A stretch of DNA of 62,203 nucleotides from Acidimicrobiaceae bacterium (GCA_003133685.1 PKYQ01000023.1:92195-154397), one strand, 5' to 3'. Shown: positions 36,078 through 45,523, counted from the first letter of the stretch. Numbers and translations are program-made. Notes: a model not told the origin generated them from the letters alone.

Positions 36078-36349
36078 GTGTCACGGTCCGACTTCCGAGC
36101 CAACTGCGAACCCTCGTCGGGGGTGCCGGTGAAGTGCCGGTCGAGGCGGGCACCGTGCGCGAAGCGATTCTTGCCGTGGACGCCACCTATCCCGGAATTG
36201 CCTTTCGGGTCCTCGACGACCGAGGGGCGTTGCGGCGATTCGTCAATGTCTTCGTGGCCGACGAGGACGTCCGTTTTCTCGACGGCCTCGACACGGTGAT
36301 CGAGGCGGGCCAGACCGTTTCGCTCGTGCCGGCCGTTGCCGGCGGCTGA
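36074..36349 (+). CDS. MoaD/ThiS/CysO-like ubiquitin-fold sulfur carrier
   Basis: This 91-residue beta-grasp protein (SVTVRLPSQLRTLVGG at the start, VSLVPAVAGG at the end) has the C-terminal Gly-Gly that is adenylated and thiocarboxylated in sulfur carriers. It overlaps thrC by 4 nt (ATGA). Relatives serve molybdopterin (MoaD), thiamine (ThiS) or cysteine synthesis (CysO with CysM). No moa, thi or cys gene is nearby, and the only partner in the operon is a PLP enzyme, as in the CysO/CysM system. Confidence 0.85.
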   Translation: MSVTVRLPSQLRTLVGGAGEVPVEAGTVREAILAVDATYPGIAFRVLDDRGALRRFVNVFVADEDVRFLDGLDTVIEAGQTVSLVPAVAGG

Positions 36350-36355
36350 TCTCCG

Positions 36356-36382
36356 TTAGCACTCGCCACCCTAGACTGCTAA
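36356..36382 (+). promoter_or_regulatory. CIRCE element (HrcA operator) upstream of groL
   Basis: The arm TTAGCACTC (36356-36364) is followed by exactly 9 nt and the arm GACTGCTAA (36374-36382). The consensus second arm is GAGTGCTAA, so there is one mismatch in 18. The position 45 nt before groL is typical. It predicts HrcA repression relieved by heat or unfolded-protein load. Confidence 0.92.
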
Positions 36383-38050
<1,668 letters not shown>

Positions 38051-38075
38051 ATCGTCCGCTTCTCGAGCATTGTAG

Positions 38076-38108
38076 AACCGTGGGGCCTCCGGGCCCCACG
38101 GTTTCTCA
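38076..38108 (+). terminator. Rho-independent terminator after groL
   Basis: A perfect 12-bp stem, AACCGTGGGGCC (38076-38087) with GGCCCCACGGTT (38092-38103) around the loop TCCG, is followed by a short T-rich tail (TCTCATT). It lies 25 nt after the groL stop. Confidence 0.9.
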
Positions 38109-38159
38109 TTTGGAGCAAGTCCACGTTGAGCATTCGTCAACAGGTCGTAGCATTGCGTC

Positions 38160-38843
38160 ATGACTCCAGAACCGCTCGCGCCTTCTCGCGGGCTCAATGT
38201 GTTGCATCTGTTCTGCCACCCCGGCGCCGACGTGGACGCCGGCGCGCTGCGAAAGGCCGTCGATGACGCGCGCGCCAACGCACTACAGGTCGTGAGTGTC
38301 GCGATCATGGGCGCCAAGGCCGACGTGTGTTTCATGATCCTCGGCGAAGACCTCTGGACGTTGCGCCAACTTCAATCGAAGATCCAGGCGGCCGGATTCT
38401 TCGTGGCCGAGAGTTACGTCTCGGTCACTGAAGTGAGCGAGTACGCCGCTGGTATGCCCGAGAAGATGTTGCAGGACCGTCTCTTTCCGACGTTGCCGCC
38501 GGAGGGGAAACGAGCCTTCTGCTTCTACCCGATGTCCAAGCGACGCGACGAGTCCAACAATTGGTACGCCCTCGCCTACGACGAGCGCGAACGCCTCATG
38601 CGTCAACACGGCGCACTCGGCCGAGAGTTCAAGGGCCGCATCCTCCAGGTCATCACCGGTTCGACGGGCCTCGACGACTGGGAGTGGGGCGTCACGCTCT
38701 TCGGCGTGCACGTCGATGACCTAAAAGAGTGCGTCTACACGATGCGCTACGACGAGGCCTCGACGCTGTACGCCGAGTTCGGTGCGTTCTACACGGGACT
38801 CGTGGGCACGCTCGACGAAGTCCTCGACGCCACGTTGGCCTAG
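38160..38843 (+). CDS. chdC: Coproheme decarboxylase (chlorite dismutase-like family)
   Basis: This 227-residue protein of the ChdC/HemQ family oxidatively decarboxylates coproheme III to heme b in the coproporphyrin-dependent heme pathway of Gram-positives. Visible motifs are FCFYPMSKRR, NWYALAYDERERLMRQHG (with the Tyr thought to be catalytic) and WEWGVTLFGVHVDDLK. It lacks the distal Arg pattern of true chlorite dismutases. It starts at ATG 38160, 52 nt after the groL terminator, with the NUDIX gene 23 nt downstream. Confidence 0.9.
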   Translation: MTPEPLAPSRGLNVLHLFCHPGADVDAGALRKAVDDARANALQVVSVAIMGAKADVCFMILGEDLWTLRQLQSKIQAAGFFVAESYVSVTEVSEYAAGMPEKMLQDRLFPTLPPEGKRAFCFYPMSKRRDESNNWYALAYDERERLMRQHGALGREFKGRILQVITGSTGLDDWEWGVTLFGVHVDDLKECVYTMRYDEASTLYAEFGAFYTGLVGTLDEVLDATLA

Positions 38844-38866
38844 GACGCGTTGCTAGCGTCGTCAAC

Positions 38867-39553
38867 GTGGAACCCATTCCCGAAAAAACCCTCTTGCGCT
38901 GGGCCGAATCGTTGGCCGGCGTCGCGCGAACGGGCCTGGGTTTCACCGAGAGCCAGTATGAACGCGAACGTTTCGAAGAGGTCCTGAAGATCGCCGGCGA
39001 CATCAAGTCGGCGGCCGAATCGGGCTTAGACGGCGTGCTCGACGCCGACGGGTACGTCGCCGAATGGATGAAGGAAGTTGGATCGGGCGTCGCGGGATAC
39101 CAGACGCCGAAGGTCGCGGTCGGAGCGGCGGTGACGAATGACCGCGGCGAGTTGCTCCTGATTCAGCGCGCCGACTCCGGGGTCTGGTTGTACCCGACGG
39201 GCTGGTGCGACGTCGGCTACTCCGCCCCCGAAGTGGTCGTGAAAGAGGTGTTGGAAGAAACCGGCATCGAAGTTGAACCGGTGCGACTTATCGGCGTCCT
39301 CGACGGCATGCGTCTCGGCTCGTCACGTATTCCGCTGTACTCATTGCTATTCTTCTGTCGCGCCGTCGGAGGAGAGATCAAGATTCACCCACTCGAATGC
39401 CTCGACGCCGGTTGGTTCACTCGGGACAACTTGCCGTCGCCCATCATCGGCGCCGAACGCTGGGCCGGACCGATTTTTGCGGCCATTGACGGCGAACACC
39501 GCGACGTCTTCTACGACGACCTTCGTCGACCGGTATGGAGAGGGGACCAATGA
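38867..39553 (+). CDS. NUDIX hydrolase with N-terminal NUDIX_N_2-like domain
   Basis: This 228-residue protein has an N-terminal helical domain (KTLLRWAESLAGVARTGLGF) of the kind found before NUDIX domains that act on nucleoside diphosphates linked to other groups. A NUDIX box follows around GYSAPEVVVKEVLEETGIEV, with Lys in place of the usual Arg in REVxEE. The substrate is unknown; ADP-ribose or nucleotide sugars are possible. GTG 38867 is the first good start, and its end overlaps the GNAT gene by 4 nt. Confidence 0.82.
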   Translation: MEPIPEKTLLRWAESLAGVARTGLGFTESQYERERFEEVLKIAGDIKSAAESGLDGVLDADGYVAEWMKEVGSGVAGYQTPKVAVGAAVTNDRGELLLIQRADSGVWLYPTGWCDVGYSAPEVVVKEVLEETGIEVEPVRLIGVLDGMRLGSSRIPLYSLLFFCRAVGGEIKIHPLECLDAGWFTRDNLPSPIIGAERWAGPIFAAIDGEHRDVFYDDLRRPVWRGDQ

Positions 39554-39990
39554 GCGTGCACGTCGAGATCGCAGATGAGGCAACCCAAGAGCTGCTCGAA
39601 GGCCTGAACGAACTCCTACCTCAACTCTCAACGAACGCCGCACCTCTGACGACCGCCGACGTCGAGGCCCTTGTCGCGTCGCCGGTCACGGTCCTTTTCG
39701 TCGCCCGCGACGAAGGGCGAATTGTCGGTTCGCTGACGCTTGTCGTCTTTGCTATTCCCACCGGACTGCGAGCCTGGATCGAAGATGTCGTAGTTGACGG
39801 ATCTGCGCGGGGAGCCGGTGTTGGAGAAGCGTTGACCAACGCGGCAATAGAAGAGTCACGGCGCCGTCACGTGCGATCGATTGACCTCACGACGAGGCCC
39901 TCGCGCGAGGCGGCCAATCGACTGTACGCGCGACTTGGGTTCGAGCTTCGCGAAACAAATATCTATAGACTTTCCATAGAAAGTGACTAG
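39550..39990 (+). CDS. GNAT-family N-acetyltransferase
   Basis: This 146-residue single-domain GNAT has the acetyl-CoA motif A region IEDVVVDGSARGAGVGEALTN (Gx1-2GxG/A type) and the motif B AANRLYARLGFELRETNIY. The substrate cannot be inferred. ATG 39550 overlaps the NUDIX stop (ATGA), so the two are probably co-expressed. It marks the left edge of the accessory region. Confidence 0.85.
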   Translation: MSVHVEIADEATQELLEGLNELLPQLSTNAAPLTTADVEALVASPVTVLFVARDEGRIVGSLTLVVFAIPTGLRAWIEDVVVDGSARGAGVGEALTNAAIEESRRRHVRSIDLTTRPSREAANRLYARLGFELRETNIYRLSIESD

Positions 39991-40033
39991 TGGGCATCCT
40001 CGAACCGGTGCGACACTTATACAGACAGTGGCG

Positions 40034-40699
40034 ATGGCACGACTAGCCCTCTTCGACCTTGATAACACTTTGCTCGATCGGGAACGGGCGTTCGAGAGAT
40101 GGGCTTCAATTTTCATCGAGTTGCACGGACTCCCCGAGGGTTCGTGGTCAATCATCGAGTTGATGGACGAGGACGGTTTGCGACCAAGGAGCGAGTTCTT
40201 CGAAGGTCTGCGTGAAGCGTTGTCGATCGACATCGGCGTCGAGGATCTTCTTGCTGATTACCACGACCAATACCCAAGGTGTTTCTCCGTCGACCGCGAG
40301 ACGGTTGACGCCGTGCGGAGGCTGCGGGACAACGGGTGGAAGGTGGGCGTGGTGACGAACGGACCGCCGTCACAAATGTCGAAGCTCGAAGCTACTGATC
40401 TTCTTGGCGAGTTCGACGGGATCTGCGTTTCGTCGATCGTGGGATCGCGAAAGCCCGAGCGGGGCATTTTCGAAGAGGCGGCGCGGGCCTGCGGGGTCGC
40501 GCTCGAAGGGTGGATGGTCGGAGACTCCCCGAGCGCGGATGTTGCGGGAGGGCGAGCCGCGGGGCTTGCAACGATTTGGATGTCGAGGGGCCGTGAATGG
40601 GATCATTCGCAACTCCCTCCTCCTGACTTTGCAGTTGCCACTATCGCCGAAGCAGTCAACGTAATCCTCGGTGCACCAGTTTCGAGCTATTCGCGATAG
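40034..40699 (+). CDS. HAD-superfamily hydrolase (subfamily IA)
   Basis: This 221-residue protein has LALFDLDNTLLDRERAF (motif I, DxDxT), VVTNGPPSQ (motif II), SRKPERGIFEEA (motif III Lys) and WMVGDSPSADVAGGRAAG (motif IV), a complete HAD-IA set with a helical cap between motifs I and II. Likely a phosphatase on a small metabolite; the substrate is not identifiable. ATG 40034 is chosen, as the frame is open slightly upstream without a better start. Confidence 0.88.
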   Translation: MARLALFDLDNTLLDRERAFERWASIFIELHGLPEGSWSIIELMDEDGLRPRSEFFEGLREALSIDIGVEDLLADYHDQYPRCFSVDRETVDAVRRLRDNGWKVGVVTNGPPSQMSKLEATDLLGEFDGICVSSIVGSRKPERGIFEEAARACGVALEGWMVGDSPSADVAGGRAAGLATIWMSRGREWDHSQLPPPDFAVATIAEAVNVILGAPVSSYSR

Positions 40700-40703
40700 G
40701 ACC

Positions 40704-41006
40704 ATGGACGAATCTGCGGGGCGTCCTGAGAGTGGTGTAGAAATTGTTGGGCGAACAAAGTGTCGTTCCGAAAAGGTGTCGATGACGCGCTGCTTGCAGC
40801 GATGGTGGAAAGTGCCGCGACTTACTCGACTACTCATCTTGCTGGTCATTATCGCCTGGGTGAGCTTGACGGATAACTACTTGGGTCATCGTCATCACTC
40901 TGATCAAGACCTGATCCTCCTTTGCCAATCGGCATTCTTCATTCCTTATTGCTTTAACGCTCTACGCCGAAGAAATCCCCAAGAGAGCCTTTCGGAAAAT
41001 CTCTAG
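40704..41006 (+). CDS. Small hypothetical protein with one transmembrane segment
   Basis: This possible 100-residue product has a Cys/Arg-rich N-terminal half, a hydrophobic stretch LLILLVIIAWVSL, a short His-rich loop (HRHHSD) and a second weakly hydrophobic stretch. I do not recognise a family. It follows the HAD gene by 4 nt, which supports it being real, but codon bias is weaker than in neighbours. Confidence 0.35.
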   Translation: MDESAGRPESGVEIVGRTKCRSEKVSMTRCLQRWWKVPRLTRLLILLVIIAWVSLTDNYLGHRHHSDQDLILLCQSAFFIPYCFNALRRRNPQESLSENL

Positions 41007-41047
41007 AGAGATGAATCGTCGAAGTCGGTTCATACACGTGATACATA

Positions 41048-41094
41048 TTTAGCGAAACGCGGTAGACCAACGTCTACCGTTTCAATCTCTGAGA
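41048..41094 (+). repeat. Two-hairpin intergenic repeat, copy A
   Basis: The core is CGGTAGAC (41060-41067), spacer CAAC, and GTCTACCG (41072-41079), a perfect 8-bp inverted repeat. A second small hairpin (ATCTC/GAGAT) follows. It is preceded by a TTT-AxCGAAACG left flank shared with the other copies and lies 59 nt upstream of the maleylpyruvate isomerase-like gene. Confidence 0.75.
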
Positions 41095-41137
41095 TCAGCC
41101 GAGGTGTGGTCTTCCAGAACCCCACTAACTTAAGTTC

Positions 41138-41815
41138 ATGGACTACGCCAGAGCGATTGTCGAAAGTAGCGCAAGAATTGCGGCGCTTGCCGAGCGGGCA
41201 GACCTAGGAATTCCGATTCCGTCGTGTCCTGACTGGACGGCCGGTGACTTAGTTTTCCATCTTGGAACCGTGCATCGCTTTTGGACTGCCGCTGTGAGGG
41301 AACGCAATCCTGAGGCGCGTCCGAACGTTGACGACGGCGACGTCGATGACGCCGATCTGGTGTTGTGGGCGCGTGAGCAGACCGCCGCATTAGTGGGTGC
41401 TCTTGCTGTCGCCGACGGGGCGCCATGTTGGACTTGGTGGGGCGAACCACGAACCGCCGATGCTGTTGCTCGTCACCAAGTCCAAGAAGCGGCAGTTCAC
41501 TGTTGGGATATCTGCAATGCCCTAGGTCAGGACTTCGAGATTCCTATCGATCAAGCGGTGGACGGCATCGCTGAATTCCTCGAAGTCATGTCATCTTCGA
41601 TGGAGATGCCGTCAGACCACCACCTTTCTTTTCAGCCGAGCGATTGGGCTGACGTGGTTACTTATGGTGACCTCTCACTGCCACCAATAACGCTCAGTGG
41701 TTCAGCCTCGGACATCGTGCTCGTAATCTACAAGCGTCGGCCCCTAGAAATTCTGAGGGTGGACGGTGACGTTACGATCGCACAGCGATGGCTCGACGCC
41801 ATTGATTTGTCGTGA
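41138..41815 (+). CDS. Maleylpyruvate isomerase family (mycothiol-dependent, DinB-like) protein
   Basis: This 225-residue protein has an N-terminal four-helix DinB-like MDMPI_N domain (SCPDWTAGDLVFHLGTVHRFW, with CPDW and the first His as metal-site features; HQVQEAAVHCWD with further His) and a C-terminal MDMPI_C domain (SGSASDIVLVIYKRR). Family members act on mycothiol-linked substrates or detoxify electrophiles; the true substrate is unknown. It shares domain architecture with the product at 48130-48876. It is flanked by repeat copies A and B. Confidence 0.8.
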   Translation: MDYARAIVESSARIAALAERADLGIPIPSCPDWTAGDLVFHLGTVHRFWTAAVRERNPEARPNVDDGDVDDADLVLWAREQTAALVGALAVADGAPCWTWWGEPRTADAVARHQVQEAAVHCWDICNALGQDFEIPIDQAVDGIAEFLEVMSSSMEMPSDHHLSFQPSDWADVVTYGDLSLPPITLSGSASDIVLVIYKRRPLEILRVDGDVTIAQRWLDAIDLS

Positions 41816-41882
41816 AGTGATGTTCTAGCGTGTCTTGGTGCCGCCAGGCCTGGTTTGCATTGCAAGTAGACGGACGCTTTTA

Positions 41883-41940
41883 TTTCTACCAAAACGCGGT
41901 AGACCAATGTGTACCGCCTGAGTCTCTGAGAGACTCAAAA
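41883..41940 (+). repeat. Two-hairpin intergenic repeat, copy B
   Basis: This is the clearest copy. CGGTAGAC (41897-41904), CAAT and GTGTACCG (41909-41916) form the first hairpin with one mismatch, and TGAGTCTC (41919-41926) with GAGACTCA (41930-41937) form a perfect second one. The left flank is TTTCTACCAAAACG. It lies 22 nt upstream of the VOC gene. Confidence 0.8.
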
Positions 41941-41961
41941 TGTCTCGGGTAGCGTTTGTCC

Positions 41962-42396
41962 GTGTCTCTAATAGTCCGAGCTGTCATGTTCTTCGCAGAA
42001 GAACCTAGGGCAGTCGCACTGTGGTGGGCAGAATTGCTCGATTGTCCTGTGGAGAGAGTTCATATCGAAAGCGAGTTCGTCTGGTTTGACGTCGGCGAGA
42101 TTGAATTTGGATTTCACCCCCTTGATGAAGCGAAAAACCCAGTTGGCGGCAGTCCAGTTTTCTACCTGCGTGTCGAAAATTTTCCGGCGGCAGTTGCCCG
42201 CGCTGAGTCGAAAGGTGCGCGCCTGCATCGGGGACCACGCGCAGTACATGATTGCCGCTCAATCGCTCAGTTGACAGATCCGTTTGGAAATGTCTTCGGA
42301 CTTGATGGCCACCTCGATAGACGTTCCCGATTGGATCAAGGTGATCAGGCATCGCCCGCTCTCCAGGCGAATTTGAAAAGGGAGTTAGCGGAGTGA
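41962..42396 (+). CDS. VOC (glyoxalase/bleomycin resistance) family protein
   Basis: This roughly 144-residue protein has the paired beta-alpha-beta-beta-beta modules of VOC proteins (AVMFFAEEPRAVALWWAELL; YLRVENFPAAVARAESKGAR; TDPFGNVFGLDGH). A metal-dependent enzyme or a small-molecule-binding resistance protein is possible. Start GTG 41962 keeps the first strand; ATG 41986 would remove it. It lies directly behind repeat copy B. Confidence 0.78.
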   Translation: MSLIVRAVMFFAEEPRAVALWWAELLDCPVERVHIESEFVWFDVGEIEFGFHPLDEAKNPVGGSPVFYLRVENFPAAVARAESKGARLHRGPRAVHDCRSIAQLTDPFGNVFGLDGHLDRRSRLDQGDQASPALQANLKRELAE

Positions 42397-42480
42397 TGAC
42401 AGACACTCCCAGCAAAAGGGACTGAGAATTTCGTGCAATTGTTGTCAAGAAAACGGCGACACTGCGACCTTTGCGTAGGC

Positions 42481-42678
42481 GTGAAGGTGAGAGGCATGCT
42501 GAAGCTGATTAAGGATGATGGGTGGGTGCAAGTTCGTCAGACCGGGAGTCATCGTCAGTTTCAACATCCGACGAAGAGTGGAGGTGTCACTGTTTCGGGG
42601 CATCCAAGTAGAGATTTACCACCTGGAATTGTGAATAGCATTATGAAACAGGCAGGACTTCGTCGGAGGAAAGAGTGA
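42481..42678 (+). CDS. hicA: HicA-family mRNA interferase toxin
   Basis: This 65-residue protein has the classic HicA pattern MKVRGMLKLIKDDGWVQVRQ, then TGSHRQFQHP with the catalytic His (about His24), then VTVSGHPSRDLPPGIVNSIM. HicA is a double-stranded-RNA-binding-fold ribonuclease that cleaves mRNA and is neutralised by HicB. GTG 42481 matches the family N-terminus; the frame continues upstream without similarity. It overlaps hicB by 4 nt. Confidence 0.92.
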   Translation: MKVRGMLKLIKDDGWVQVRQTGSHRQFQHPTKSGGVTVSGHPSRDLPPGIVNSIMKQAGLRRRKE

Positions 42679-42890
42679 CCGAATACACGATCATTATTGA
42701 GGATGCCGGCTCAAACTACGCGGCGTACGCTCCCGATGTTCCAGGTTGCATTGCCGCAGCTGAGACGGTCGAGGAAACTCGCAAGCTTATGGAAGAGGCG
42801 CTTGTTCTCCACCTTGAGATGTTGCGGGAGATGGGCGAACCGATCCCTCAACCGCATATCCAAGCAGTTGTAGTCCAAATCGCTTCGTAG
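42675..42890 (+). CDS. hicB: HicB-family antitoxin
   Basis: This 71-residue partner of HicA has the partial RNase-H-like fold (TEYTIIIEDAGSNYAAYAPDVPGCIAAAETVEE). It is a short form without a C-terminal DNA-binding domain, so autoregulation would need another factor. GTG 42675 overlaps the hicA stop by 4 nt. The pair sits between repeat copies B and C. Confidence 0.9.
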   Translation: MTEYTIIIEDAGSNYAAYAPDVPGCIAAAETVEETRKLMEEALVLHLEMLREMGEPIPQPHIQAVVVQIAS

Positions 42891-42899
42891 CGACATTCG

Positions 42900-42950
42900 T
42901 TTCTACCAAAAGACGGTAGACAAACGTGTACCGACTCTTCCCGGAGAGTG
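42900..42950 (+). repeat. Two-hairpin intergenic repeat, copy C
   Basis: CGGTAGAC (42914-42921), spacer AAAC and GTGTACCG (42926-42933) form hairpin 1, and ACTCT (42934-42938) with AGAGT (42945-42949) form hairpin 2. The left flank TTTCTACCAAAAG matches copy B. It begins 10 nt after hicB. Confidence 0.78.
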
Positions 42951-43083
42951 GCGACGAGAGGCCCACGGCATCGAGTCCGCGGGGGAAGAAGGCGATTCGT
43001 GCGTGCGCTCGCCACCGGCGAACGCAGGTTTCGAAAGTGACCCACGACTCTTTCGGGGTCTAAGGGATGGGTAGCCTGAGCCC

Positions 43084-43515
43084 GTGAGACGAATGGCGGT
43101 CGCCGGGATCGTTACCGTTGCCTACGCCTGGTGGGCTACGGGAGTATCGCCCTTCACCGCCGCGTCGTACGTCCTCAGCGCTGTGCCCTTGGCGATCGCG
43201 ATCGCGGCGTACGCGAGCGCGGGCTACTTCACTCTGCGTCGCGGGGATGTCGTCGCGTACTTTCGTTATCGAGCTCTTGGCGTGACCCGGCGCAGCACTA
43301 CGGCGTGGCTCGTGGTCGCGGCGGCGGTCGTGTCCCTTGAGTCCGTCGGCTTGGCCCTCGGCGGGCGCTCGGATCGCGTGCCCACTCTGAGTGCCGTCGT
43401 CGACCACCTGCTCGTCACGCACATCGGACGCTGTGCGCTCTTCTGCGCGTGGGTCGCCGTCGGGGGGTGGCCGCTCATCCGCCTACGCCGCTGGCGGGGC
43501 AACGGAATGGTCTGA
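43084..43515 (+). CDS. Actinobacterial membrane protein of unknown function
   Basis: This 143-residue protein has about four hydrophobic segments and a basic C-terminus (LIRLRRWRGNGMV). I do not recognise a characterised family. GC content and codon use match the core genome rather than the neighbouring accessory genes. It is followed after 1 nt by a second small membrane protein, and such pairs occur widely in actinobacteria. Confidence 0.6.
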   Translation: MRRMAVAGIVTVAYAWWATGVSPFTAASYVLSAVPLAIAIAAYASAGYFTLRRGDVVAYFRYRALGVTRRSTTAWLVVAAAVVSLESVGLALGGRSDRVPTLSAVVDHLLVTHIGRCALFCAWVAVGGWPLIRLRRWRGNGMV

Positions 43516-43516
43516 C

Positions 43517-43723
43517 GTGAACGGAACCTTGGTGTGGCTCGCTCTTCTCGGCGTGAGCATTCTGGTCGAGTTGCGAGCGCGCCTCGGTGCGGGGCGCACG
43601 CCCACACTCGGGCGCGTGGGCGCCGCGATAGCCACGTCACTCGGCGGTCGAATCCTGCTGCTACTGCTGTGGATGTTCGTCGGGCTGCACCTGTTCTCGC
43701 GCTACACGCTCCCGGGACACTAG
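43517..43723 (+). CDS. Small membrane protein (DUF6186-like)
   Basis: This 68-residue protein has two hydrophobic segments (LVWLALLGVSILVEL; GGRILLLLLWMFVGLHLF) separated by a basic loop with PTLGRVGAAI. It resembles a small actinobacterial membrane protein family that I believe is DUF6186. GTG 43517 comes 1 nt after the preceding stop, so the two form a pair. Function unknown. Confidence 0.6.
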   Translation: MNGTLVWLALLGVSILVELRARLGAGRTPTLGRVGAAIATSLGGRILLLLLWMFVGLHLFSRYTLPGH

Positions 43724-43902
43724 GACGCTCGCCGTCGGGGCGTGGCCGCGCCACGACTGGTAGAGGGGGAGTCGGTGCCCTTTCCCCGCATTATGGGCGG
43801 TAAGGATTGAGTGGAGGTGAGAACGCACCACAGCATGATGAGTGAGAATTCAGTCCCAACCGCCGGCGCCATTGGCGTGGGTATCGATGTTGCAATCGTC
43901 GT

Positions 43903-43955
43903 TTTCTATGAAAAAAGGGCATACACACGTCTACCGGCTGAGCTTGTAGAGGGAC
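43903..43955 (+). repeat. Two-hairpin intergenic repeat, copy D (diverged)
   Basis: The left flank TTTCTATGAAAAA and the right arm GTCTACCG (43929-43936) match the other copies, and the left arm is degenerate (GGGCATAC, 43917-43924). CTGAG follows as in copy B. It lies 27 nt upstream of the GNAT gene. Confidence 0.65.
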
Positions 43956-43982
43956 TTTCCCTTTGCCAATTATCATTTCCGG

Positions 43983-44396
43983 GTGGAAGTTCTCGAGTTA
44001 ACTGGTGACGACGTTGAATCTGCGGCTGCTCTCTGGGCCGATACCGGATTGACTCGGCCGTGGAATAATCCTGTCGAAGATTTTCGCCGAGCGGTCGAGG
44101 GACCGACGTCGGCCGTGTTGGGCATCAAGAAAGACGGTGAGCTGATCGGGACCGTGATGGCTGGAAGCGATGGCCATCGAGGTTGGGTTTACTACCTAAC
44201 GGTGAGCACGGCGCATCAGCGCGTTGGTCTCGGATCAGAACTCATGAGGGCCGCCGAAGAGTGGCTACGTGAAAAGGGTGCCGTAAAGGTCCAACTGATG
44301 GTTCGGAGCGAGAACGAACCGGCGATGATCTTCTATGAACGTGTTGGCTACGAACCCAGTGATGTCAACGTTCTCTCACGGTGGCTCTCGGGTTAA
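43983..44396 (+). CDS. GNAT-family N-acetyltransferase (YpeA-like)
   Basis: This 137-residue GNAT has an acetyl-CoA loop (VSTAHQRVGLGSELMRAAEEWL) and a C-terminal NEPAMIFYERVGYEPSDVNVLSRWL, closely resembling YpeA-type acetyltransferases. The substrate is unknown. GTG 43983 lies just after repeat copy D, and the stop is followed by the questin-oxidase-like gene. Confidence 0.85.
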   Translation: MEVLELTGDDVESAAALWADTGLTRPWNNPVEDFRRAVEGPTSAVLGIKKDGELIGTVMAGSDGHRGWVYYLTVSTAHQRVGLGSELMRAAEEWLREKGAVKVQLMVRSENEPAMIFYERVGYEPSDVNVLSRWLSG

Positions 44397-44461
44397 ATCT
44401 GAGTCAATCGCTAGGTGCGAGAGACGGTCAAGTAATCGGCCGAGCGAGTGACATACCTTCG

Positions 44462-45505
44462 ATGCTCCCCGATAGCGTCCTCGTTGTGGGTCAAATTGTT
44501 AGCCAAGTATTGCAGGAGTTACTTGACGAAGAGCTTGGAGCCGATCCCACCACAGTGCGCGGCCTCACTAATCATCTCCCTATGGCCCTTGTGGCGAAGG
44601 AAGGTCTCGGCGCCGACGCCGATGAGCTCACTCGCTTCGCCGCCGCGTACTCCACTCGCATCACTGCGCTCGACGAGTCTTCGACGCGCCTCGACGAACA
44701 CACGTGGCGCTCGGCGATTGGCAACTACGGCGCCGCCGCCGATCTCAGGAGTTACTTCGCTCGACGGGTTGCCGAGGAAGGAACCGACGAAACCTTAAAG
44801 AAACACTTGCCCGCATTCATTGCGGGCATTAGTGGGGCCGCCTTTCACGGTGTCATCAGGCTTGCGTACGCAATCGAGGTTTCGTCACCTTCTCGCGTCG
44901 CGGCCGGCTTGGCGTACCTCGCAGAAGTTGGGAGTCCCCTGAGACCGTTGGTGCCGGGAGCGGTCGGGGCGCAGGATCCAATGACGATTCTGGCCGACTT
45001 GTCAAAGTCGCCGGATTTGCCAACTCCACCAAGATTGAGAATCATCGAGGAAGAGATGCGCGTTGTTGCGAACAGTGACCTCTTTGACGCAGCGGTGGCT
45101 TCGCTCGAAGTCACGGAGGATACCGATCAGAAGTTGGCCCAAGCGGCGCTGCACCTCTATGCGTCAACCGACGATTTCACGGCGCTTCATGGAGTGACTG
45201 GTTTGGAGGCGATCAACTCACTACGTCCCTGGTTTGATGACAATGAACTCCTGAGCCGATTCGCCTTTCAGGCGCTCGTTGCGGCGTACCTGTCAATTGG
45301 TGCTCCGGCACTGTGGTCACGGGACCAACTCGACGAGTTTGTCGGTACAAATGAAAGGGACCCGAGAGAAGTATCGTCGAGTGCCGCGTTCAGCACGGAT
45401 GAGCATGTCTCGAAGTTGGTTTACACCGCGCGGCGTTCATGGGAAAAAACCAACGACCCTCTCTACCTTGCGGTTGCGGCGAGGAAGGCATTTCCGAATT
45501 CTTAG
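44462..45505 (+). CDS. Questin oxidase-like family protein
   Basis: This roughly 347-residue protein has LTNHLPMALVAKEGLGADADELTRFAAAYSTRI, the entry motif of the questin oxidase-like family, then HGVIRLAYAIE and YASTDDFTALHGVTGLEAI, with conserved His residues at the usual places. Fungal members carry out Baeyer-Villiger-type ring opening of anthraquinones; bacterial members are uncharacterised. ATG 44462 is chosen; the frame is open to 44381, overlapping the GNAT gene. Confidence 0.7.
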   Translation: MLPDSVLVVGQIVSQVLQELLDEELGADPTTVRGLTNHLPMALVAKEGLGADADELTRFAAAYSTRITALDESSTRLDEHTWRSAIGNYGAAADLRSYFARRVAEEGTDETLKKHLPAFIAGISGAAFHGVIRLAYAIEVSSPSRVAAGLAYLAEVGSPLRPLVPGAVGAQDPMTILADLSKSPDLPTPPRLRIIEEEMRVVANSDLFDAAVASLEVTEDTDQKLAQAALHLYASTDDFTALHGVTGLEAINSLRPWFDDNELLSRFAFQALVAAYLSIGAPALWSRDQLDEFVGTNERDPREVSSSAAFSTDEHVSKLVYTARRSWEKTNDPLYLAVAARKAFPNS

Positions 45506-45523
45506 TTCAGCGCGAAGTGGCAC

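Noticed and set aside
41048-43955. Integron attC sites for the four-copy repeat
   Set aside because: The expected GTTRRRY and RYYYAAC core sites are absent from the repeat and no integrase gene is in the window. A different cassette mechanism is left open.
41048-43955. CRISPR array
   Set aside because: The repeats are about 1 kb apart with genes between them, and there are no cas genes or uniform short spacers.
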